Made by a program: the position numbers and the translations under genes. From Sabellastarte sp. h YS-2021 (lineage: Eukaryota; Annelida; Polychaeta; Sabellida; Sabellidae): a stretch of 64,000 bases of DNA. The stretch is taken from assembly GCA_964017235.1 (NCBI GenBank), contig OZ024931.1, positions 124,817,530 to 124,881,529 on the forward strand. The letters run 5' to 3'. How positions within the stretch are numbered: the stretch's first letter is position 1; each line of letters opens with the position of its first letter. The notes under the pieces are model-generated. The model had not been told where the DNA came from. It saw nothing but the letters and a program-made list of their open reading frames with translations, and made no database searches. Positions 36,801 to 48,800 of the stretch are shown one piece after another.

Positions 36801-39800
36801 TTAAGTCACAGCTTTGCAGCTATGATTCTCATTTTTTCTTATTGCATTGTTATTGGTCTGAATAGAGCATGACCAAATTTCAACAAAATCGGTAGCATTT
36901 TCACATGGTATGGCCAATGTGGTGAGATTTCAAAGTGTGCATTCGGCTTGCCTCTGAATGCTGTTTGTGGGGATGTTCCACTGGAGCTGATGTGTCAGTA
37001 GCTAGGTAGGTTTCAAGGGTCAGGAGCAATGTTTATAAAGTTGGTTAGGGTTGGTTGTAGTTTCCAGACTTGTTGCGGTGGATCAGCAAAATATTAAACA
37101 TGTTTGATATTCCACCGACCCCCCAACTCTGGACCTTAGTTCCACCCATCTGGAAATCGTCCTGTCGTGGGTCTCTATGGTTTGTCAGTCACACTTCCCA
37201 TCTTGTACTAGTACCATCTTGTCTGGAAGAACTTCCCTGCCTGTCGTGGTTAAATACAAGGACTCTACCTCCAGATAGGTTGTACACACAAACTGACCAT
37301 ATTTGAAAGCAAGCCGGCCTGTCGTAAACATAATCAACCTGACTTGGACACTTTCCGTCAAGACAGGAAGTTTGCAAGTCATCAATTGTAGATTGGTAAC
37401 ATCTCAGCAGGACAAGCTGGGAACATCATGACAACCCATAAACAGAAATCGACAAGGTGGTTACAGCAACAGACAAGCCGATCAGGCAAATGTTAATATT
37501 TAGTTGAGTTTGTCTATGTCGACCATTGGCCTAACATATCTGACCATTTGCAGATGTTAATCATTCAGTGTTTCTTTTTTTTATAATTGACAAAGTATTT
37601 TCATATCTTTTCAGTTTTTTGGAAAATATCACGTTCCCACCAACCCTCCTGCTATAAAACAAGAAAATCTTGATGTAAATGACTTGTAAATATAGTATAA
37701 TGTTTCTAACGTTTTTTGTTGTGGTGATACACGCAAGGGTACCAGAAAGCATGCTTTTTCTATACAGTCAAATGTTCATGAAAAGTAATGATAAATTTGT
37801 TGTTAGTGGATATCAATTATTTGACTATATTCATATCTTTATAAATGTTGGAGTGAACTCAAGTAATTATTTCAATGATGTCAAGTGAAATAGGTGTGTT
37901 GTCGGCAAATTGTCAAGGATTACGGGATAAAAACAAATGCTGCGACGTTTTAAATTATCTCGAAAATTTAAATGCATCAGTTTTTCTGTTTGCAAGATAC
38001 ACACTGGACTGAATGTGACATTAAACGCTTGAAAAATGTTTGGAAAGGAGAGTGCATTATAGCTGGATCCAAAACAAACTCTAGAGGAGTCGCAATCCTT
38101 CTTAAAAAAACTTAGAATATAAAATAATTGACTCATTCACGGATACAATTGGCAATCTTATTAGCCTGGATATAAATATTAGTAACATAAAATTAAAGCT
38201 TATTAATGTCTATGGACCGAATATTGACTCGCCTTCATTTTACAAAAAAATCAACGATATAATTGAATCTAACGACCAAGACTACATAGTAATCTGTGGA
38301 GATCTGAACCTTGTCATGGATCCTAACCTTGACTGTCAAAATTATAAACATTTAAATAACCCAAAAGCCCGAAATGAACTGCTGAATATCATGTCAACAT
38401 ATAACTTAAAGGATTTGTACCGGGAACTAAACCCTTACACCAAGCGATACACTTGGCGCAGAAGAAATCCCATAAAACAGGCTAGATTAGATTACTTTCT
38501 TTGCAGCGACACCCTAGTGGATATTGTGAACTCTTGCGTTATAAAACCAGGCTATAGAACAGACCACTCCTTTGTAATTATGAAGCTAGGTATCTGCAAA
38601 TTTAAGAGAGGGCGTGGATTATGGAAACTTAACTGTTCCCTTCTTAAAAACAAGGACTATTTAATCCTGATAAATGATTTAATTGATAGAGAAAAATTAA
38701 CTTATTCGGCTATGGTTTATAATCCTATTAGTGTTGCCGCTATTCCTAATTCTGAATTACAGTTTACTATAGCTGATGATACCTTTCTCGAAATTCTGCT
38801 TCTAAAAATTAGAGGTGAAACAATAAAATTTGCAAGTACTCTCAAAAAGCAGTCAAATGAGCTTGAACTTAAACTGGAAACCGACATTGAAAATTTAGAG
38901 AAAGAGTGTTTCCCAGGTAGTTTTGAAAAACTTTTTTGATAAAAAGCAAGAACTCCAAAACATTAGAGAAACCAAAATTCAGGCGATAAAGATACGCTCG
39001 AGGGCAATTTGGCTAAAAGACGGAGAGAAACCGTCTAAGTATCTAACCTCATTGGAAAATAAATATTATATAGAGAAAACCATAAAGCGTTTGGAAAAAC
39101 AAGATGGCCAGATCTTGACTGAACAAAGCGACATACTAAATGAAGTAAAAAGTTTCTATGAACACTTGTTCTCTAAATCAGCAAATACAAGTGATTTTGA
39201 ATTGGCCAATTTACTTGAAAATTCCACGTACCCTAAACTAAGTACTGTGGAGTCTGATCGATTAGAATGTGAATTATCGTTGTCCGAAATCTCAAAAGCC
39301 CTTCAAAATATGAAAAATGGTAAGACTCCGGGTATAGATGGATTTCCTGTAGAATTCTTTAAGGTGTTTTGGAACAAGTTAAAAGATTTTGTCCTACGAG
39401 CATACAACTGGTCTTACAAAATGGGGAACATGACAATCACCTTGCGACAATGTGTCATTTCATGTATACCCAAAGGAAATAAATCTAGAATGCTATTGAA
39501 GAATTGGCGGCCAATTTCCCTTCTTTCAGTTGTGTACAAAATCTTATCTTCAACCATTGCTAACAGAATTAAAACAGTTTTGGACAGTTTAGTATCTAAA
39601 ACTCAAACAGGATTTGTGGCTGGAAGATTTATCGGTGAAAATACTCGCCTAATCTATGACATTCTTCATTATACTGAGAAGGAGAGTATCCCAGGACTTC
39701 TTATGCTTATAGATTTCGAGAAGGCCTTTGACTCTGTATCATGGGACTTTCTCTATGGGACTTTAAAACTATTGGGCTTTGGACCTAAAATGATTAAATG

Positions 39801-42800
39801 GATTACAATATTCAACACTAATATAACTGGATACGTCCAGCAATGTGGTATCCTATCTCAGCCGTTTCCCATTAACCGAGGTTGCAGACAAGGAGATCCT
39901 ATCTCCTCTTATTTGTTTATCCTTGGTGCACAAATACTACAAGTTTTGATTTCCGAAAATCATGTAATAAAAGGAATCAAAATAAATGGAAAAGAAATTA
40001 AATTGACTCAATTTGCCGACGACACAACACTTATTTTAGATGGTACTACGAGTTCACTCCAAGCAACATTAAACACTTTAGAAATATTTGGTACACTCTC
40101 TGGTTTAAGGATGAATACGGAGAAAACTCAGATGGTCTGGATAGGTAAGAGAAAGCATTGCAAAGAAAAATTAAATGTTACTAAAGGCCTGGTATGGGGA
40201 AATGACACATTCAATCTCTTGGGAATTAAGTTTTCTGTTGATTTAGACTTAGTAGTTAATCTAAACTATGAACCAGTACTTGATGATCTTAATAAGTCCC
40301 TAAATGTGTGGAAAAAAAGGTTCCTTACACCTTTGGGAAAAATCACTGTGATTAAAACACTTATCTTATCCAAGTTAAACCATTTGTTTATGTCCATCCC
40401 AAATCCAGATCAGTGCATTATAAGCAAACTGCAGTCTACCTTTTTCAAATTTATATGGGATGGCAAACCTGACAAAATAAATAGGAAACAGCTGTGCTGC
40501 GATTACATGAATGGAGGGCTCTGCATGATTGACTTGGAGAAATTCATATGCAGTCTAAAATGTACCTGGATAAGACATTTGCTAATACAAAAACAGACTC
40601 CATGGTATGAGCTTTGTCTCTACAATTTGAAAGACTATGAGAAATGTTTTAATTTGCATTCTCTATGGCATAAAACCCTAGCAAGAAAGATTACTAATAA
40701 TTTTTGGAAGAGTACTTTACTATCATGGGCCAAAGTAATTGATAGCATCTCTATAGACCAAAACGATAAAGTACTCAATAGCCCTCTTTGGTACAATCCA
40801 TCCATCTCGAATGCTCCCATATTCTATCAAGACTGGTATAGTAAGGGCATAGTATTCATTGCAGACCTATTCCGTGAATGTAAATTAATTTCCTTAGATG
40901 ACCTGACAAGAATTTTCAAAATAAAGACCAATTTCCTGGATTACCACCGCCTAAAAACTCTTTTGAAAAAATATTTTAGTATACATTTACAAAATCCAAT
41001 TGTCAAACCTGTATGGCCGACTACCATAGAAATTTTATTAAAATCCAGAAAGGGAAGTAAAGATTTCTACAAGTTACTCACCAACACAAGCCAATTTCAA
41101 ACCCTGCCTTTCAAAACAAAGTGGGAAACGGTGGTTGATGACAAATTGGATCATGAGGATTGGAAAGCAATTTACAAACATTGTTTCAAAGTTATTCAAG
41201 ATAATGAAATAATTTGGTTGCAATACAGGATTATAAATCGTATCTTAGGAACAAAAAGTCTTTTGTTCAAGATTAAAAAATCGACTAATAATTTGTGTCA
41301 CTTTTGTATGAATTCACCAGAGACTATATCCCATGTGTTTATCCAGTGCCCAATTGTGCATAATTTTTGGCAAAAAATCAAGCAGTGGGTTCAGAACGAA
41401 GTGGATTTATCTTTTTGTCTAAATGTTAAAACAGTGCTCCTGGGGCTTGTAGATAATAAACAACTGGAAATTATATTCTTGCTAGCCAAACAGTACATCT
41501 TTAAAGCTTTAGTAAATGATACCCCGGCGACTTTCACTACCTTCCAAATATTTTTCAAACAAAAATATGAGGAACAACAATTTTTGGCAGTTATCTCCCT
41601 TACCGACCAAAAATTTAAGAATAGTTGGAGTTTGCTTTCTCTTCTTGCCCGGGGCATCTGAGGTTTTTTTTTTCCTGCAACCTGCTGAAACTTTTTCCAC
41701 TTCTCTTTATTAATTTTGTGTTGTTGTTAAAAATAGAAAGTATATGAACATTGTGTTTCTGTTAAAAATGTTACATTCTTTGTACCCTTTGTATGAAAAT
41801 AAAAAAGACAAATAAAAAAAAAAAAAAGAACTTAAAAAAAACTTTGGCCAAAAAAGTGGGACAAAGCCAATGAAACCTTGTCCAACCCCAAAAATTTAAA
41901 AATTCGCCAAAAAAAAGAAGAAAAGTAAACAGCTTTGACATTTGGAGTAAGTATTTTGGCTGTGGTGCAGGCTGTAGGGCAATTGCTGGTCGTGGTATCA
42001 GAAGTGTCCTTCTCTGTCTGCAAATCATGATGAAAATCAACATATTAAACTCAATAAAAAAACAAAAGTACCCTAAACTCGTGTATAAAGTATAATGTGT
42101 AGCTGGCTTCTTTGCAGCAACACAAGGTCCTCAGTGGCCTAGTGGTTAGCAAGTTTGGCATCTAATCATAGGCTGTCACCTCTGTGGGTTCGAGTCCCAC
42201 AAGTGGCAATTCTGAGGACCTGTCCCAATATGACCCTGGCTGTTGAATGGGACGTAAAACCCCAACTTTGACCTTTGATCTTTGCAGCAACAAATTATGT
42301 TTTGGACAGCCAGAGGGGGTTTGTGTAGTTTTGGTTCGATCCCGACTCTAAATTCCAACTGTCAGAATCTTGATCCAGACAAGCTGAGATGTACTGCTTT
42401 CTGTTGGGGAGATGTAACCAACCCAACATTTTTGCACGCTTTTTCTGGATTTGTGTCCCCAACTCCCACTTTTGCAACCGATACCAGAGTCGTAGAATAT
42501 GTTATAGGGTCAGTTCCAGTGGAACACCCCCATTATTTTTTTATTATTTGTTAGCATGATAATGCAAAAAGTTTGGTTCCAGTTTTGATGCGCCCTCCAG
42601 TAAATGTCAACAATAGTACAAAAGCAAATGATTAAAATGATTGAAAGGATTTTTTATTATTGTTTGCAAATTTATGCTACAGAAACACCATGCAGGAATC
42701 ACGTTTTGTTGTTTTTTAGCAATTTCATAATTGCATGTAATTTAATTTAACTTGATAACCCTTTATATCTTGTCCTAGTACAGAATGTGAGAGCATAAGA

Positions 42801-45800
42801 GGTTTTCAAACAATTCAAAAATGGGGTCGTGAAAGTGACATGAGTTGTGTCAAATCACACACAAAGCCTGCTACCCAAATGCAAATTCCACTGAATTCAG
42901 GTAGGGACGTTCTACCAAAATATGTGGCAGATCAAACAAGAAATGAAAGTAGACAAGCTCATTTGGTTGTTGCTTACTACCCCAGAATGGAAAAGTCTGA
43001 CTTGTGTGTCAAGAACTTCCATTGAATAACATGCGCATATGCTCCAGTATTTGTTTGAAAAGATTAAGGAAACAACATGAAATGTTATATTTAGATGTAA
43101 ACACAGCTTCTTATTGCATGAAAAATTCATAAAAATCACCAATTGTTAAAAACACTAGTCTATTTCAGGGTATCTCAAACATGGGAAAACGAAGAATAAT
43201 TTTCCAAAGGCCATTAATCTCTTATAAATCCATAAATCTCTTCAATATCTTCTCTTAAAATGAGTGCATGATATATTTTTGTTCTTTTAAGGTCTATATA
43301 CAAACATTGTTGTCATAAAATAGTAGAATAGTGGGTGATTTTTGGTGGATACATGTGCCCTGATTGTAATATGAGCAAGTGAGTACCTTATTTTTAGCTT
43401 CTTTTGAAAATTTGACACTTCTTCAGAAGCGTTAGCTACATGTCGTTGAGCATTGGCTCGCCTTATCCTGTCCAACTTCTCAGTTTCAGTATAATTTTTT
43501 ACTTCCCCTTGCTCCATTCTACAAAGCAGGACTGCATGGCTGGCCCGTGCCGCATCCCAAGAGAAGTCATTGGCATCCTCCATAAGAGCTATTAAATAGT
43601 CAAGCATGTGCTCCTTGACTTGGGGATCTTGCTCTTCTCTTAGGATCTGGCAGAAACCAGCCACCCATTGGACTACCGACAATTGGTCATATTGGATCCG
43701 TTCTTTTTTGAAACCAGAAAGTACAAATTCTTGTGGCCACTTGATCCGGTTCGAAACCAAGACCTCCACAGGTCCCCCTCTAAGGGATTTTAACTTTGTA
43801 CCTGCAGTAGTATTTTGAGCTAAATCTCTCAATCTCTGGTCCACTTGGCTTTGAATGAATGCATCTTGTCTAATAGACTGTAAACTTGGCATGCCGGAGG
43901 TAGGGCACTGATTCTGTGGCGGTGTGACCGGGGTAACTCGAGTGCTGGCTTTACTTTTGGAAACTCCCTTGATTTTTTTCGGATCCGAATGTTTTTTGAC
44001 TTTCTTACTCTCAAGTACATTTAATCTATCACTGATAGATGAAAGCTGTGCTAAAATTTGAACGTTTATTGCCTGTTGAGTGGCAGCATCCGACAAAGTA
44101 TTTCCAGCAAGCGAAGTACTTGGTGTACTGGAAGTACTTTGTTTACTTTCTGTGCCGGTAGTATGTTCCGTGTCAGAATTCTCAATAACCGCACTACAGT
44201 CTAATTCAGAGTCTGCCGAATCATCAGAATCTGAATTATATTGATTTTGTGAAATTTGTGTCAAAAATTCCGGATCAGACATATGAATCTGTACTGGGAG
44301 TTGTACAGTACTAGTACCAGAATGCAAGTTTTGATGCCGATTGTCAGCCTCTGTCATTGTACACAACATAATATAAAATAAAATAGTAAAATATAAAACA
44401 CTCAGTATAAAACCACTTAGACGTAAAAACAATCTGCAGTTGCACTTGAAGTTGAAATTTCGTAAAAATATTTTTCTTGCTGTGTGCCCATGTGCCTCCA
44501 ACTTCAAAATGGAAGAATGACAGGGGTTTACAGACGAGGACCAAAGGCTGACCAATCAGAAGCAGCCACATAGTATTGATACAAAGTAAAATAATTTAAA
44601 GTAGTAGACAAACAACATGATCTAAAGTAGTAACCAACTTCTTCAGAACTGACCTTGCCCACACCCTCATGTGGTCCCGAAAATTTTTCCAATCGTAAGA
44701 TACAAGAATTCTTGTCTTAAAACAATTAATTAATTTTCTCAATATCAATTTATAAATATTCATGTCCTTTTGGAAATACATGGTAATTTCATCTTCATAA
44801 AACAAGCATTACTGTCAAAAAATAATTGCATAAATAATGTTCTTAATAATCCATGCATTCTAGTGATCGAATAACTCCAAATGAGGTAAACGATTAATTT
44901 TAGCAGAGAACAAGAACAATTTATCATTTACCTTTTCAAAATTTCTGATGGCTATGAATATATCTGTTAGCCTATATTTCATTCCAGCCAACAGATGTAT
45001 TTACCAATGGTGCTTGTAACATCACTGTGAGACCATACCTTGGTTACTGTGAGTATGATGGTCCATTTCATCTACTCAACTACATCTACAATGGAACCTT
45101 ATTGCCACCTGATAGAACTGATGACCCAGATGCTACTTTACCAGGAGAGGTAATCTAATCTGATCACACTTTTAGGGTTTAATCCCTCTACTTTTTAGTC
45201 TGAGGTGTATACAGTAACTACTGTTCCAAAATCAAATAGCAATTAGATAATTATGGATACTTAACCATGCACAAATTTCTGGGCATCTCAGGAGGTTAAT
45301 GTTTTAGAGACTGTGTCGGGAGCCACAGTGGTGCAGTGGCAACAGACTTGCCTTCCACCTCCGAGGTCAGTGTTTCAAACCCCGAACTCTATGTGGGAAA
45401 GATGGTAGTTTCTTAGCTATGGTCTGCAGTTTACAGTGCATACCCTTGAACAATGTTATGTACTAGTTTCCTCTGCCCATAGAACTACCTGATCCGCCCA
45501 TAGAACTACCTGATCCGAGTTAACATGTTTGGGTTTTGCAAAGGTTTATTGGCAAAGGTTAAAAAGTGATGGGTATGAAAACCATTTATAATAGAATGTC
45601 TTTAAAACATTTTATTAATACCATTTATTAAACATTCAGTAATAAATGTTAGAAAAACGTTACATAAAATATTAAAGTCTGAATAATAATGGGGTCAAAT
45701 TCAATATCTTTTCAAGGTTGCTTACTAATAAAAATATTATTTTTATGTCTAAAATTGTAAGATAGGGGCTTAGAAATTGTACCCACATTCAATTAGTTCT

Positions 45801-48800
45801 TTTAGGGAATGCATGTTGGGCAATTTTTGACCAAGTCCTCTAAAATCTCCTATTATTGCTTGCCGCCATCTTTGTTTGAACATGTATGAAGCTGAAGGTT
45901 TCAGAAGCATTATGAAAATAGAGGTTTAAAAACGTTTTTGATAGAATGTTTTTAAAACATCTGATAGAAAACATTTCAAAAACGTGTTTTAAAATGATGG
46001 GTGTGAAAACCTGTTGCTAAGCATTTAGAAAACATTGTCAACAAATGTTGTTCAAACATTTTATGTGCACTGTTTATCAAACAACAAATGTTTCCAGCAT
46101 AAACTTCATTTCTTCAGCTATTTTATAAATGTTTTTAAAACGTTTCCAGTCAAACCTAGCTTCTTGAGTGATTTTATAAACTTTTTTCAGTAAAAACGTT
46201 TGGATAGAAAATGTTTATAAAACGTTTTTTAAACATTACGGTGTAAATGTTTACTTGAAAACGTTTAGAAAACCATAACAAAGGTTTTTAATAGGTTTCA
46301 AAAAGAGTTTTGTAAACGTTTAAACCATTTTAAAACGTTTCCAATGTTCACTGGGATGTGATATGGCCTGTAGAGTGTTGAAAGCGACATTAAAACCTTA
46401 ATAAATATAAACTGTGTCATATAGATAGGTTTTAAAATTTTTGTCTGAAATAAGTTATTGAAATGTACAATCGAACATCAAAAGGAATGTCATTCAAATG
46501 CCTAGAAACATTGTATGGGGAAATCAGATGAACAACTGGCTTCCTAGACAACTTTATATCTCCATACTTAAAGATCTGTTGTGTTCACAGGCTACATACA
46601 ACTTGCTAACATTAATTCTATGTTATTATTACACAGTTTGGTAGTTTCAGATGTGTAATGTTTTCTTTCCATTCCGTGACCTCTTGATATCAATCATACA
46701 ATCTATGCACCAAAACAGATTATATCAGTCAACAAGCTGAGTGGAATACTGATATCTAATGCTGGGATATCATACTGGCTGTGTGGATATATAGGCTGCA
46801 CCACAACAACATTACAAATACCAAATTAAAATATTTCCTGCCTTTTTTCCCAGCCCTAACAACGTACATCATATGTTTACTAGTTTTCTATTGGTTCTTA
46901 GGTGCAGTGATAACTTGTTTAATACAAATACCAGGAACACCTCGTTCCTGACTGACTACCATTTTTTCATGCATTCTTTCTGATATTCTTCACAGTAATT
47001 ATATAGCAGTTGTCTACATTAGAAATAAAAACCAGCAAAATTGTAAAAAATGAATAAATTTTGGAGAAAACATCATTTTTAGAATGGTCATATTTGGTTA
47101 TGTTCCAGTTGAGTACTTAGTCGTTTAGCTTACATACATGTTTTTCTACAGTTGAGGCTGTATGACCAGACTGAGTTTGTTGAGGGTGAGTCACATGGTA
47201 TGGGACAGAGTGGATACATCTACACTCCTTCTGGGTGTATTTCTGGTGAAACTGGTAAGATTTGTACGGTTATAAAACCACTTCTTGAAAGTCTTTCTTT
47301 ATATGATAACCTTTCAATGTAGGAAAATTATATCACACCCCTATGTATTCTAATCCATAGCAAAGAAGTTTCTCCATCAAATGATTATCCTGTGGGCCTG
47401 TTTAAATATGATCCTGGGTTTTGAATGGAACATTAAGCCCTAATGTATGGACTTTGTTGTGAATAGAACTTATTATCAAAATTCATTCTATAGCTTACAT
47501 TTAAGGAAATGTAGAGTTTAAGATTTCCACAATTTAGGTGATGTAAACTTGTAACATATATCAGTAGAGATGGACGTTCATGACAGCAAATTCCTGTTAT
47601 GATAGCAGTGCTAAATGATAAAGTATTTTTTGTGACAAAGGTCATCCATAATATTTTGACATTTTTTTGCATGTTACAGCATGTGGTCTGCATATAGCAT
47701 TACATGGCTGTGACATGAACAGTGAGATCATAGCAGACGCCTTTGTCACAGATTCAGGATACAATGAAGTGGCTGAGCTCAATAATATAGTTATCATATA
47801 CCCACAAACCACCAGAACACTGACAAATCCTGTTGGCTGTTGGGATATTTGGGGATACACTGGGGATAACTTTGGTAATGATTTGATTTCCTTTGTTATT
47901 GTTGATGTCTTAGTCACCTCACTAGCAAAATGAGTTGGAACACGTCTGGTCAAGATAAAATGGTTTTATAATACCTAATTTTATAAGGAATTAGAAAGCA
48001 CTCGTACATTGGAGACCTTCGTGAAGGCACGCAAATATATGAAAAATGTAATTTCACTCAAATATTCTGTTTTTTATTCTTTTGAAGCTCATAATTGTGA
48101 AGTTTGACGAGGTCCTCAGTGGCCCAGTGGTTAGCAAGTTTGGAAACTAATCATAGAGGTGTCACATCCGTAAGTTCGAATCCCAAGAGTTTCATTACTG
48201 AGGATATGTTCCAGTATGACCCTGGCTGTTGAACGGGATGTAAAACCCCAATTTTGACTTTGTAAAGTATGAGAAACAGTGAAAATGGGACTTTTGAATT
48301 TCGGGAGTTTTTCTTTGTTTCCAGAGAATGATCCTGATCTTTCCAAAAAAATAAGCACTTTTCCCGATGGGCATGCAAAATGTTTTTACTATATTTGAAA
48401 CAGCCATAAACACAGGTGGACAAATAAATGCACCCAAAACATAACCTTCCTGGCAGAGGTAATGTAAGAATGACATAAGGATGAAGGAGCTGAAAAATAA
48501 GACCATGATAATACCCCTATGTTTCTTAAAAGTAATATGTGAAGGAATCTATTAAAGTATATTAGATCTCTTAGGTTGTATTGACAGACACAGTACATCA
48601 TGTACAGACAATGATGGTACCATGCGAGCCAGTAAAACAATTCTAATCTTGATGAATTTTCTAGCTTTTAGTGGATCAGAAAGTATCATCAGTGCATAAC
48701 ATATAGCTTCAGTTAAAATAACAAGACTACTTACTTATTCATTATTTCCATACCATACAACTCCACTTTAAATAACAATACAGCTTCCTCATTTTTGTCA

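Larger units (their letters stand above)
36973..42537. mobile_element. Palindromic TIR element, split by a LINE and a SINE
   Basis: The ends are inverted repeats. GGGGATGTTCCACTGGAGCT starts at 36973, and AGTTCCAGTGGAACACCCCC lies at about 42511-42533. An internal hairpin at 37063-37131 is centred on AAACATGTTT, like those in the repeat at 31050-32275. The original element is only about 1-1.5 kb; the rest is a LINE (37875-41829) and a SINE (42123-42279). No transposase was seen, so it is non-autonomous and its superfamily is open. Confidence 0.65.

Noticed and set aside
42123-42279. tRNA gene at the SINE head
   Set aside because: A and B boxes are present, but target-site duplications and the family body show a SINE. 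No clean cloverleaf with paired acceptor stem was visible.
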